Shown here one piece after another: positions 1-14,519 of a stretch of 64,000 nt of DNA. Within the stretch, counting starts at the first letter, position 1; every line of letters starts with the position of its first letter. A model generated the notes under the pieces. The model saw only the letters and a program-made list of their open reading frames with translations. It made no database searches and had not been told where the DNA came from. Made by a program: the position numbers and the translations under genes. Source of the DNA: Diprion similis (taxonomy: Eukaryota; Arthropoda; Insecta; Hymenoptera; Diprionidae); NCBI RefSeq assembly GCF_021155765.1, contig NC_060116.1:3038001-3102000 (forward strand), in the 5' to 3' direction.

Positions 1-2044
1 TTCAGTGTTTTAAAAATGGTTCTTTCGGAATTGGTTTTTCGAGTTTTTTCAAATTTCACCGGCGGCTAAAAAAATCTGAAAAAAATTCTCAGACCTTCTT
101 GGGTCGATATGAACATGATACTAAAAAATTATTGAAATCGAAGAGGATCAGGTGTACATGAGCTGCTAATTTGACGTGGAATGCCCCATATAGATATATA
201 CACTATGTACTAATTTGCCATTTTTAGTAAAATCCACACGCTTGAATAATGCTTATGTTATCGCTGTAGACTTTTTTTTGTGTCACTGACCTCTATTAAT
301 GCGATCAGAATGATCTAAGTTTGAAAATTTATGAATATGATAAGATTCAGTCTCCTTTTCATTTGGAAATTACAAAAAGCTTCATTCTCTACACGTTACT
401 AAACGGTCAGTAATCTAAACGATGAGTCACGTTTCTTGAAGCTCTCTTTAATTGATTAATTATTTGCTGATGGTAGTTATAAGCGCAGGGACCAAGTAAA
501 GTACCATATTTCAATACTTAAGAATCGTTTTCTGTTTGAGTCTTAGAAGCTCGATCAGTGATCAATAGTTTCCTAGCTTCGAACATATAAGGTTGGTCCC
601 GCTGGAAGATTGTGCACATGCATGGATACGTGACACACAAAGTTCACGTCTTATCTCAAGGCCTTCATCAAAATGTCAGCAGTTTGAAACGTGTAAAAAT
701 AACTTGGCAACAGTATGTTCGCGCTCCCCGTCACAAGGTTACCAATTCATAGCATATAGAAGTCTCAAGTGTGGATCTGCAGATCGTGTTCACCTATTCA
801 TCGCTACTTGAATTCATTCATCTGCCAAATTTCACAATGCATGAGCAAGCTCTAGTGGCCTCAACTATAGCCATATGCAACGGAACTTTCTGTTACTCAT
901 ATGTCCAAAAAATATTTAATTTGTTTGCGTTTGAATATTTAATTTAATTTGACGCCGTCTGACATAACACAGTTTCGATATAGAAGTTCAGATAAGTGTA
1001 TAAAATTTGTGTAATATTATTGCAATACACATGAAATATCATATTGTCCAAAAGTTTCGCTGTTCAACTCTGTACTTCGACTTTTCCTATAACTCTTGCA
1101 GATATTCATAAAAGTTTGACCAAATAATACTTACCGCAGGATTATCAAACGCAAAATTCAAAAGTCCAGCCACTAGATACTACAGCATTACAAGCTGATC
1201 GCCAGCCAACATATCAGCGTGAATATGGGGCATCAACAAAAAAATGTTTGTTCAACTTATGATTGAAAATGATAGATGATATGTAACTTTTATTGTAATT
1301 TTTTATCTTTTATTCAAACACCCAAAAATGCTCAAGTTACTGGCGGTCAAGTTTCATTATTAGGTACGTCACTATTTGGCATTGTGACGTTCTTACTCTG
1401 TAGTCTTGTTTAACTATCTGACATTTGGAGGTTTATCTATTATTCTTGTGTATAACTATTCGATAGCAGAAATAGAGTCATGCTACAAACTTCTTTCCCA
1501 GATACGCTTAAAATTTTGCTAACTCCTAAACACCCAATACCATTACTTCCACCAATACATGTATAGCTTTCTAGCCTGTTAACTTCCTGCATAAACAAAT
1601 ATTAATTTTTCCTCACATATAATCGTATGCCTTGTCTCGCCGAAACTTTTTCCATGTTTCATTTACTCAGCCTAAGGTCTCTAGACAACCCATGGTTTAT
1701 TCCAAACATCCTGAGAAGGATCTTGTTTCTCCACTACTATAGATTTCTGCTTCGTTCTTTAATTTTTATTATAGAAAACAATTGGCGCTCAACATTACCA
1801 TAAATCTAAAGTGCATGTGGCCAAAGTGTCACACTAATTTTTCTTCCTCAAGTTTCTGTATGTTAACGTTACTAAGTTTAATCTCATGAAATAAGGGATT
1901 GAACTATCACTTCCGTCTTTGAACTCAATATCATTTGGTAGAATAATATATTTTATTCATGTTAAGAAACAATCCTGAATAATAACAATACAAATAATAC
2001 AGTAATCATACATGAACTGGAGACTGACAATCCTCTAACAAAAA
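1..2044. other. Intergenic region, no gene recognised
   Basis: This stretch is AT-rich and has stop codons in all frames. The longest open frames (about 70 codons) show no family resemblance and no coherent splice structure. I see no RNA gene, tandem array or clear transposon ends. A decayed retroelement cannot be excluded. Confidence 0.4.
1952..1957 (-). promoter_or_regulatory. Candidate polyadenylation signal for mRpL52
   Basis: The minus strand reads AATAAA here, about 90 bases downstream of the mRpL52 stop codon, the expected hexamer and a plausible 3' UTR length. Such hexamers are common by chance in AT-rich DNA. Confidence 0.4.
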
Positions 2045-3474
2045 TTAATTGCCTTGGTCTATCGTAGGTTGTTTTGCTGCCATTAGTTTACCTTTGGGTT
2101 TCAGTTTCCTATCTAAAATTGCTTGATTTTTGGCCGCTTCTTCTTTTTTTAATCGATCGTGTCTTTCCACGGCATAATCAATCTCTTGTGTCAGTTTGAT
2201 AATTCTTTCCTGAAAATGGAATCGAAAAGATCCAGGTTTTAATACCAAGTGCGTCATTTTTCCCAAAATCTAAATTACAGTTTACAGAAGACTGAGACTG
2301 ATAACAGGTACCTTACAATTAGTTTTAAAAATGAGAAAAACTGGTGATGCTCCAAATTTTTAATATGTATACAATGGAAAGCTGAAATTACTACTTTTAA
2401 AAGTGGTGCTTTAAGTACTATTTATATGTAATTACTTCATTTACTCATTATTGCATTAGACAATTATGCATGTGAGTGATGTGTCAAGTATTAATCAATT
2501 TTCAAATGACATAACTAAGATTAAAAGATGTAATCCAGCAAGGTATGGATTTCATGATCATTTTATTTACATTTTATTAGAATAGCCAAGTTTGTTTTAT
2601 GTTTTTACTATTGTGGTGAAGAAACTGGATACATGTTTTTCTAAAGTTTCGTTGTTATATATTATACGATATTCGACAGGTAGCAATTTTTCAGAAAAAT
2701 CTTCACTTTGAAATGCGTCATATAAATTAAACTCACAAGGTACAAAGCAAGAAAAACCGATGAAAAAATTTACGAAGATGTTAGCTTATTACACCAATTT
2801 GATGCATGTAACATTTGAAGGCCAATATTTATATCAAAATGGTATAGAAACTTAGAATTAAACCACCAAAAACGGTCATGTTGAATTCATTGGAAAATGA
2901 AAATATGAATTGCACAGTATGTAAATGGCAACTGCATTTTTAAGAAGTGATCAACAATGAGAAAAATAGTTATTTACCAGCCCATAAACATCATATATAT
3001 TTACCGCATATTCCCGTTGTTTCTCAAGGCGTTCTCTATGTCTGACACCTAAAGGCGTTGGTCGACCATCCTTAAAGGAATAATCCGGTAAATTTGTGAG
3101 TGGACCGAAAGTATTGGGATTCTCAGTGAGACCTCTTCTGCAAGAAAATAGATAATAGATAATAAATATGTGAAAGTGATTTACTATAATTATTTATAGG
3201 TCAATGACAAGATTGACTACAATTTCATACTTGGATCTCCATCTTTGGTCAAGTTGCAACGTTAAAGATGTTGACAATCTTCTTACACCTAGTATGGTAC
3301 ACATGTGATCTGAAACATTTGGAAATATTCGTTGATAGTCCGTCGGTTGATTAATTGTCGAGTTTGCATCTTAACCTAACCTAACCTGAAAATATTTTAA
3401 AGTAACTCGCAAGAATCTTATCCCTCACCTATATGTTGACTGGCTCTGGAAGCAGTTTTAATCATAAGCGCCAT
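2045..3474 (-). CDS. mRpL52: Mitochondrial ribosomal protein L52 (mL52), complete, four exons
   Basis: Structural protein of the large subunit of the mitochondrial ribosome. I read the coding sequence as complement(2045..2209, 3005..3137, 3231..3309, 3429..3474), 140 codons plus TAA, with GT-AG at every intron and phases that join in frame. The family signature is in exon 3: NPNTFGPLTNLPDYSFKDG followed by RPTPLG at about residues 48-72, then a charged helix (RHRERLEKQREYA) that continues into exon 4 (ERIIKLTQEIDYAVERHDR) and a lysine-rich tail. Length fits mL52 proteins of roughly 120-140 residues. The N-terminus (MALMIKTASRASQHI) is basic and hydroxylated without acidic residues, as expected for a mitochondrial presequence. 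The start is the only ATG in exon 1 giving the right phase; an internal ATG four codons in is an alternative. The gene is divergent from ARMC8. Confidence 0.9.
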
Positions 3475-3649
3475 TTTAATTTGGAATAAGATTATTTTCT
3501 TTCAGAACATGTATTTTTATCTTTTAGATATTAGAAGACCCCCGAATTCATACCCGTACATTGGCCATGTTAAATTTTTCACACCTACCGTTGACTGAAG
3601 ATATATGAAGATCGCCAACCCTTAGTTATATTTCGTAATGGTAAAACAA

Positions 3650-4290
3650 ATTCATCTAGGGAGTTCACGTGACGTTATCCCCTAACAACACAGTTGCAAT
3701 TTGCAATCGAATTGAGTTCTGCTTGCGCGGAATCACTTGTAGGTGGATCGTGGGTGTTTAGAAATACTTCTCCAATCTTTGATAATCTCCCAATTATCTG
3801 TAAAACTGAGAAAAAAATCTCTTCCTTCGCCCACTCGCAAAAAAAAAATTAGTAAAACGATTGTAGCTAGGCATTAGTTTCGAGAGTTTGTCCAATTTTA
3901 CCTTACCACAGCTGCTCATTAACTGAAAATATAAACGAAAAACAAACAATTGCTTCACCCGAAATGGAATTTTAATGCAATTTTCAGATAATGAGCAGCT
4001 GTAGTAGGTTGGATGCGCTGAGATTGGATAAACTCTCGGAACTAGTGCCTATGGCTAGAGTAGTTTTATTTTTATTTTTTTTTTGCCGCGGAGGCAGGAG
4101 GGGGGGTGGAATTTTTTGTTCCAACTTTTACAGATTATTGGGGGATTATTAAAGGTTGGCGAAGTGTTTATAAACACGTATGATCCACCTACAAATGATT
4201 CCGCGCAAGCACAACTCAATTCGATCGCGAATCGCAGGTGTTGGCAGGAGCTGACGTCACTCGAACTCGCTAGACGAATTTGTTTCATCA
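3650..4290. repeat. Imperfect foldback (long inverted repeat) element
   Basis: The left arm (about 3650-3930) and the reverse complement of the right arm (about 3979-4290) align over their whole length, with a spacer of about 50 bases. Landmarks shared by both arms include a block around CTCATTANCTGAAAAT next to the spacer, GAGAGTTTNTCCAAT, GCTTGCGCGGAATCA with the following TTGTAGGTGGATC, and ACAAATTCNTCTAG at the outer ends. Many substitutions separate the arms, so the element is not very recent. It lies in the gap between mRpL52 and ARMC8. No transposase frame is visible, so it is a non-autonomous foldback-type element or an old inverted duplication. Confidence 0.75.
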
Positions 4291-4515
4291 ATAACAAATG
4301 AACTATTGACTTACAAACAACGCCAAATCACTTAAAATCATCCACAAACGACCTACAAACGATTCTGTACAAACAGAACTGAATTCTATTGCAAATTGTA
4401 AATTATACAAGGATCAGCTGACGTCACGTGAATTCCCTAGCCAAATTTGTTTTATTAATAACAATTGAACTATTGACTAACAAACGACAGGAAATTACTT
4501 ACAAACACCTACAAA
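4188..4515. repeat. ~164-bp tandem repeat at the outer end of the foldback
   Basis: The outer part of the right foldback arm is repeated in direct orientation. CCTACAAA starts near 4188, 4352 and again near 4507. Between them the order of landmarks is the same: ACAAACGATTC-like, AACTGAATTC-like, GCTGACGTCAC (4250 and 4418 regions), CTAG, AAATTTGTTT, and GAACTATTGACT. The copies are clearly diverged. Tandem subterminal units are a known trait of foldback transposons. Confidence 0.65.
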
Positions 4516-4666
4516 CCCCCTACAAACGATTAAAAAAGGAAACAACTCATTTGTGGAGCTCATTTGGTGATCGTTCCGTGGGTCGTGAACCACCAAAAAG
4601 GATAAGGGCTTACAGCTCAGATATTTGTAATCGCAGTGCGTTTTTCCACACTATTCCCCTACTTAT

Positions 4667-4797
4667 GGGTGCGTTCCGATATTGGCTCCCGGTGCAGTCA
4701 ACAATCTTTTATCTCTTTTGCGCTGCCGAGTTCATAGATAGCTCTGCCCCTGTCCTAGGGAGTTTTTGGCGCTGCCAGATAATTTCGGAACGCACCC
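4667..4797. mobile_element. Short MITE with 17-bp inverted termini
   Basis: The segment begins GGGTGCGTTCCGATATT and ends with the inverse of GGGTGCGTTCCGAAATT, one mismatch in 17 bases. Both ends are flanked by TAT (4664-4666 and 4798-4800), which could be a 3-bp target duplication. At 131 bp it has no coding capacity. Superfamily is uncertain; a 3-bp duplication would suit a PIF/Harbinger-type source, but the duplication is short enough to be chance. Confidence 0.6.
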
Positions 4798-5178
4798 TAT
4801 ACCTCTATGCTTATTACAGCACGTCGTATCTGGGCATGAGATGCATGAGATAGAGCATGGCCTGCACACTCTCTATACTACCAGCCCGAGATAACGCCAA
4901 AAGTGAGAGAGAAGGAAATACACGCGGTTGGTCGGCACACGGCGTTTCTTGTGCTCCAGGCTTTAAGGCAAACCTAGTTCGTATGCGGATTAGTTCACAT
5001 ATTACCGTCACGCATCGATGCCAGACATGGCTAGAAGTTTCGTAACCTTGTCTAGCAGAAGCGCGTTTACGTCTACGTAAAAATAATAATAAATTGTTTA
5101 AATACTCCATGCGTCAAATGGCGATCTGAAAATATCATAATCTAAAGAGTAATAGTGTATTTACTATTTTATGGAGCC

Positions 5179-8100
5179 ATGGTCTCGTTGATGCAGCCGT
5201 ATATGGTGAGTATATCAATACAACACTATTGCCTGATATGCAACAACCGGCCTGCAGCTTGACGTTTTCACTACTTGTATCCTGAAAGTCGATGATCGGT
5301 TTTACCTCGATTATTCAATGATATGCCATCGCATTTCTAGGACGTTGAAAGTTCTAGAAGCTACATCGATGAGCTATATTCTCCCAGTGGCCAAAAATGC
5401 CTGGAGGCTATTATGTGAGTATCTATAGACGACTTTTTCAACTAGTCTAACCTCAAAACGTCTCATCGACATCAAATATCTAGTCTCATTTCCCACCCAT
5501 TAGAGGCTTACCTGTCACAACTTCTCATATGTTACCTTACTTCAAGTACCAATGAGCAATGTTCTCTTCATTGTTGAGAACATTTCTTCTATGTGAACTG
5601 CTTTAAAAAGTGTTTTCGTTTTCCGAGACTGTACGTACTCTAATTATTTATTGAAATGACCAACAGCGGCATTTTAAGTTGTACGTGAGCATATCAACCT
5701 TGTGAAATAAACAAAATTCTTTTATGTCTTATCTTCAAAACAGGTCATTTACATCAATTTCTCTTCATTTGTATTTAATTTTCAACAGCTGCCTAAAGAA
5801 TTCAGTCATTGGAAGTAACCGGCAAAAGGGTTCAGTCATAGCGCAAGGTGTCGTGCCTAGACTGCTGCAGTTGCTAAGTGACTCGTCTGGTAGAGTAGGA
5901 GATCGAGTCCGGCTTGAATCTGCTGTTACTTTGGGCTCACTAGCAAAAGGAACTGATCAGCATGTCAGAGCGCTCATAGAACTTAATGTAGTTCCACTGT
6001 TGCTGCAAGTGCTGCTGGCTAGCACCAATCGCTGTAACGAACCTGACGATGATAATCAAACGCCATTGGTCGAAGCATGTCTCAGATGTTTGAGGACTGT
6101 TTTTCACCACACGGCAGCCCCTGTTCATGCTATATATCAGGATTCTGGATTGGTTCCACGCTTATTGGCACTAGCTTCTAAATCTGTTACCAATCAAGTC
6201 TGCGTTGCTACCATTTTAACAGCAGCATGCAAGGTACTAAGGATTATTCTCATTCACGTTTTTAATAGGGTCTTTATTTCTTATGCCACACGTTGTTATT
6301 TGTTACAATGATACATCATACATTTCTCTGATCAACAATCTTTATTAATAGAGGAGGTTGAAGTTTCTAACGTTATTGTTATAGTACATTTTTGACAAAA
6401 ATGGACTTTGTAACATTAGGATTGGATAAATTCAGTAAATCATAATACAGTGTTACATTGCAATTCAACGCCTTTCAAAATATTCGGAAGTTCCAAAATT
6501 GAGATGTTCTCTTCCCACCTTTCGTTACGGTAACGTTAATAACCTTCAACCTCATATTAATCAAAACTTTGGCTATGTGATTGGTTTCAAGTCCATATAA
6601 TGAATTTTAATCTCTTTCTTCTGTAAAATTTCCAATTTTTTTTAACTTTCTATATTAGTATAATATTGCAGCATTTCTTAAAGCTTTGTCTATAATATGT
6701 GGGTATTTTTTTTGTTTACTTCTTATCGACCCAAACATGGTATTTTTAATTGGTATCTCTGAGTTTTTGTATCCTGATTTAGTAGATCTTCTTCAAACAA
6801 ATCTTAAACGTATAAAACCATGTGTTGATTGATCAACTATGTCACTAAATCTTTACCAATATTGCCAGGGTTTCTATATTCTCTTTATTAAATTCAGAGT
6901 TTGGATAAACCATGAATATAGTCACAATAATATTGTTGCAATCATGCTAAACATTTCTGTGCCACCTGCATTCTTTGGATATAGTTTATCTCAACTCTGG
7001 ATCATTGATACTTAATTATATTTATTTACTTAAATGGAACAGCAACATCTGAATCATTGGCTTGAATAACATTGCAAAGCACAAAATGTGTATAGTATAA
7101 TTTGCGTGCACCTTATATTATATGAACATTATATGATTGGATTCGAGTAACAATCATGTTTCAAAATTTGTAAGTTACAATGTTATAACAGTCAATAACT
7201 TATCTAAATCAGCGTACATTTTCCTTATCTTACGATTATCTAAAACAGATTTTTGAAGCAAACAACATTAATCCCAAAAATTTTTTGAAGTGAACATTTT
7301 CAATAACAACTCCATTTACTTGTTTCGAATAAGTCGTCTGTATCAAATGATCAATGTTTCTGAACTCATTGATATGTTTGATTCATTTGTGTATAATGCG
7401 ACAGCAGACAGCTGAAGAGCAGAATGCACTATCCCGAGGTGGAGCTGTTGGTGCGCTTGCAACGCAGCTGGACTCTCCCCTTTCTGATGTTCAACTACCA
7501 GCCCTCGCCTGCCTTGCAAATATGTGCTATCAGAATCACACGGTATCTGCGCTCGTTGCTGCAGCTACAACCAACAGCTCTCAAGGCAGGTCAGTTCTAC
7601 CCTGAATTAATCAGATTGAGTATTTTGCAGACAAATTTAGTCAGTCACAATACCGTCTTAATTTTATTATAGATTTCTCTGTAACTTATAAATATTTGAA
7701 TTGTTTTTATATTGTATTTTATTTTTTCCACTTTCTTAACAACAAAAAAATAAATAGTATTGAATTTTAGTAGTAATATGATTAAGTCGTATAAAAAATT
7801 TGAGGTACTTTTTGCTCTAAAAACCGTGTTCTGAAATTCTAAAATCAGCAATAATGTATTCTTAGTTAAATATATTAGATTTTTCTATAGCTGGCATTCT
7901 TATATGCCTGCAAATACACGCTGTGTTCTTCATTATATTTATCTTATATTCTGAACAGAGCCGTGCCAGTTGCATTGGGCCAGCTGATGGGTCGTGAGAG
8001 AAGTGCTCTAGTCCAACTCGAGGCAGCTCGGTGTGTTGCATATATGCATCGAGCTGGCGCTTTGACTTCGACAGATCCACGAGTTGTATATAGGGCACTA

Positions 8101-11067
8101 CCTTGCTTAGTAAGACTTTGTCATCGAGAAAGACCTCCTAGAGAAAGAGTGGCTGCAGCAGAAACACTTGCGTACCTGACCGAAGTTGACACGGACCTAC
8201 AGCGACTAGCATCTATTAGCAATCACCTTATATCCAACCTTGCAGAGCTGCTAAAGCCACATCCATCGGTAATTGCCTTGAAAAATTATGCTAGTTTTGA
8301 AAGCTTAGTGTATGTGAAGGAAAATTATTATAATAAAAACTTTCTAGTAATCTCACTTGCACATCCCGTAAGAAGACTTACTTTTTATAGTTACAGTGTA
8401 GTGGAAGTAAAAACACTTGTCACGACATTTAAGGCATGTCTTTCATGAAAAACAACTCTCAAAACGTAGGTGGTGCATTTTAGACACTGAACAAATATGT
8501 TTTCAGTGATCCTTAGACGTACCTATTCAACGCTCTTGTTATGAGCTTAAATAACTTTTGAACATTATTTCTTGCAGGTGCTAGATGCAACGCTTTCGCA
8601 GGATATGCGCCAAGCAGCATTCAGAGCATTTGCATCTTTGGGTGCGAATGACGAAGATATTCGTAAGAGGATCATTGAAACAGAAAATTTGATGGAACAG
8701 GTGGTGGGTGGCTTGCAAGATCCCGGTGGACCTCGAGTACGACTAGCTGCAGTTCGATGCTTGCACTCGTTATCAAGGAGCGTGCAACAACTGCGCACTA
8801 CGTTTCAAGATCACGCAGTGTGGCGACCACTTATGCAACTATTACATGGAGCAGACAGAGGACTAGAGGGTACGAATGCTAAGCGCAATAAGCCTATGAT
8901 ATATGGAAAGAGTGCCAGTATGTTACGCAAACGATACGACACATCGTATAGCTACATTCCGGTTCGCGTTGGCTCTTGAAACTCCACAGTCGGTAACACG
9001 CTTAAATTGGTCTTAAGAATTTTTCTGTAACCCAACATAATTACTCGATTTAGTTTTATCACCATTAAAATATCTAATTAGGGCTGGTAGGAGTCACATT
9101 TCTCTTTTAGTGACAATTTTGCCAACTGTGTTTTCAATTTTTGCATGGTGCAGAGTGCATTTGAAATTTACAGTTGGATTAATCATAGTGTGCTACTTGT
9201 CTTCGAGTTTCTGCGTCATTTTATCATAATTGAGTTTTAAAATTACACAAACAGTGTCAAGTAACCAAATTTAACAAATATCTTGGTAAATTTCCTCATT
9301 TTATCCTATACTTGTCGGCCTATGAGTTTAATAAATATTAAGAATCTCCAAGAGAACAAATTTTTGAAAAATTTGAAAAAACCACGATAAAAACGAAGAT
9401 ATTATTTATTTTGAAGACTGCATTCACGACAGCTTTTCACAAAATAACGTGTAAATAAATTAATTAGAAGTAAGAATGGTAATCAGAAGCACACCAAAAA
9501 TGTTACCTAATTACCAATTTTTTTCCATCTCTATTATCGTGCTATAAATCTTGACTCAGTTTCGCAAGTTTGTACCTTTTGCTTTCACTATTTTGAGAGA
9601 AGTTTTCTGCTGCCAGCCCTGCGTATTGAAAAAAATCCAATACACCTATGTTTCTTGAAGATTTGTGAAAGAGTTGTTTAGAAGTTGGAGATGCAGGGCT
9701 TGAGTCGCGCCATCATCTCAACAGGGAACCGATGTACTGCACTTTATTCCAATCAGTATTGTTTTGGTTCCCGTCGCTCTTGGTTGTATTACCTATATTA
9801 CACCATTAGGTAGGGGATTAGAAGGCGAAGAGGACTTGCTAACTGTGGCCTCTAGCACCCTGTGCAACCTGCTATTGGAATTTAGCCCAAGTAAGGAGCC
9901 TATTCTCGAATCAGGTGGAGTGGAGTTGTTATGTTCATTGACCAGGCGACCAGACCCTGCGCTACGCCTAAACGGTATTTGGGCGCTGATGAATGTGGCT
10001 TTCCAGGCTGAACAGCGTGTCAAATCGCAAATCCTCTCTTGTCTCGGTACCGACCAAATATTTCGTCTACTTGCTGATCCGGAATTGGCTGTTCTAATGA
10101 AAACACTTGGCCTATTACGAAATCTTCTGTCAACGAAGGCACACATTGATCGTATTATGGCAGAGCATGCTGCCCACGTGATGCAGGCTGTCATTCTGGT
10201 ATTGGAAGATCCTGAACACCCAGCTGATGTCAAAGAGCAAGCTCTGTGTATTCTAGCCAATGTCGCCGATGGAGATCGCGCACGTGATCATATCATGGCA
10301 AACGAAGATGTCTTGAAAAAACTTATGGATTACATGGTTTGCCCATACATTATTTACTCTTTTTCTTTTTTACGAAAAAAATCGATTCATATCACATCAT
10401 ATTTCTAACTATTGATATGAAAGAAATGGAAATATATCGGTACTAAAGATCTTAATATTTTCAGATGCACAGTAATGTGAAGCTACAAGTGGCAGCTATC
10501 TTCTGTGTATGTAATTTGGTTTGGAGAGAGGAGGATGGGGCTACGCAACGTCAGGCACGATTACGCGAACTAGGCCTTTACCGTATTTTACAACAATTAC
10601 GACACACTAAGGATTCACAGCTATTCGAAAAGTATGTATATGTATATAAATATAATCCCAAGAATTTTCGGCCTTTATGATATTTATCTTTCCAATGACT
10701 AGAAATTAGTTATAACTAATCGCAGATAATGTAAGAAAAAATTATTGAAGATAATGAGTTGCAATCCTCCATTAAATTAGGTAATTTACTTTGTTAACAA
10801 AGGCTAAAATTTGCAACGGGTTTGACGTTTTAGAAAATTTAAGTACGAATTGTTTTTGCTCTATGACTTTATATCATGCAGACTAGTAAACACGATAACA
10901 AATGTTTAAGATTTTTTACTTTGAAATTATTCAACTCTTACAATAAGCAAAACAGTTCCTCAATTTCTCTAAATATCAGAATGAACTAAGTTACCTTTTT
11001 ACTGAAAATTGTGTTTATTATTCGTTTCAGAGTAAAGGCTGCCATGTCTCAATTTACCGATGCTTGA
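5179..11067 (+). CDS. Armc8: Armadillo repeat-containing protein 8 (CTLH/GID complex subunit), complete, nine exons
   Basis: Armadillo-repeat scaffold of the CTLH (GID) ubiquitin ligase, equivalent of yeast Gid5. I read the exons as 5179-5205, 5341-5414, 5789-6233, 7405-7589, 7959-8268, 8578-8869, 9810-10336, 10465-10631 and 11031-11067 (TGA), about 687 residues against 673 in human. All introns are GT-AG and phases join in frame. Diagnostic matches to the family: [12 protein letters not shown] (residues ~12-23), [11 protein letters not shown] (~38-48), [73 protein letters not shown] (~465-480), [22 protein letters not shown] and [11 protein letters not shown]. The last tiny exon encodes [11 protein letters not shown], matching the family's C-terminus. 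The ATG at 5179 is in frame with exon 2; the upstream ATG at 5171 runs into a stop. Two acceptors are ambiguous: exon 4 may start at 7408 and exon 7 at 9822. Confidence 0.93.
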
Positions 11068-12517
11068 GTACAAAATCGACCGACTGACCCAGTTACACTA
11101 CCAACTAAAATGGTTTTTACTCCTTAAACCTCCTCCAGCAACCTTAAAATTCACAAATAACAATCAGTCACTGTAAGCTCAAATCCAAACCCAACCCATA
11201 CTGTGATCGTTTATGTACTTTTATGCGCTCCCTGTTTGTAGATTAGGTGCTCAAGATTTTGAAGAAATCTCGCTTTAAGCTATGCCTGTGAGTAACGTCT
11301 CCCTTCGTATTTCTTTTCCATGCAATTGGTACAACGTTTTTAATCAATTGATTAAAGTTACTGGTGATTTGTTTATCTTTATACAATTTTTCGATCCCGG
11401 AATTTTTACGATAAAAATATTCAACGAATCTAATTGATATCACGCGATATTACAAGCTGATCATGGCAATACATTTTATGGAATGACAAATCTGTAATAT
11501 CAGTTACTACTTTACGTCAAATTGTTAAGGATCGTTATAGGTAGCTGATGCATCATGAAATAGCATAACGTCATTTGTAATACTTTTATTGTGGTGAACG
11601 TACCCTTTTCATAATGGATTTGACAGGTGATCGGTACATTACAGAAAATATCGAAAAATTTGTAATTAAATTAAATTAATTTAAAACCATATTACAAAAA
11701 GTGGTCTCGTATTCATCGGAGCCATTTTTAAATAATAAATTCCTGTAAAAATGTAATAATATATTATTATTATTAAAAATTACGATCAAATCCATGGATT
11801 TTGAATGTAGTCTAATACATCTATGTATGTATAATACGATTATTTTTGGTAGAAACTCTTTGGTATAAATTCCTCTGTGTTTACACATTATATGAGATTC
11901 GTGAACATAGGTATTTCATAAATTTTTTTTATAAACTGGTATGTTCATCTCCATTTTGGAATGTTCAGTAGTAACGATAAATACTTGAATTAAGTACAAA
12001 TAGACGTACAGGTAACTTATAATTCGGTTATTTTTACTTACGTTGTAGATATTTCTTTTAATATTTTGCACTCTCAATAATAATTAAAAGTTAGATTTTC
12101 TAAAACTAAAAGTATAATGTAAATTTAAGGGATGTTAAATGACTAGGAATAATAGCCATATAATCTATTCAATAACGGCAGACCTGTCACGAATGCCGTA
12201 TAAAATTGAAAATGGCCAAGTCATATAAATAATGACGAATTACTAGTTCAAATATTATATAAAAATGTCGGACTAAGCAGGGGCATTTCTATCGCTGATC
12301 AGACTATCCATTGGATTGTTGGCGAGTGGATCTAACTCAGCAAATAAGTCCAGCCAAGAGTTTCCTGGTTTACTTGATTTACTTTTGTTCTGCTGAAAGG
12401 AAAATGTTCAGCAATTATTACCTAGTGAATAGTGGTAATAAATCTCGAAAATTCAGTGCTGTGTATTGTAAGTTTAAGAGGCAAGTATTATTTCATTAAG
12501 ATTAAAATTTATTTCTT
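11068..12517. other. 3' UTRs and intergenic spacer between convergent genes
   Basis: ARMC8 ends at 11067 and ICA69 (opposite strand) ends at 12518. The 1.45 kb between them is AT-rich, holds no frame with family resemblance and must contain both 3' UTRs. TTTATT just beyond the ICA69 stop (about 12507) could be its poly(A) signal on the minus strand. I see no RNA gene or repeat element here. Confidence 0.5.
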
Positions 12518-14498
<1,981 letters not shown>

Positions 14499-14519
14499 GC
14501 CAGATGTCCCCCTATCGCT

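Noticed and set aside
593-811. 72-codon open frame as a gene
   Set aside because: It does not begin with a usual ATG, has no recognisable domain and no splice context, and is of a length expected by chance.
3371-3388. Telomeric repeat (CCTAA)n
   Set aside because: Only about three units are present, inside the first intron of mRpL52. This is too short to indicate a telomere or a fusion site.
4428-4853. 141-codon open frame upstream of ARMC8
   Set aside because: It runs through the foldback tandem tail and the whole 131-bp MITE, so its frame is made of repeat sequence and is not conserved coding DNA.
8513-8530. Possible 12-base microexon in ARMC8 intron 5, between a TTTTCAG acceptor and a GTACCT donor
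   Set aside because: In the required phase it begins with TGA, a stop codon, so it cannot restore the segment missing relative to human ARMC8.
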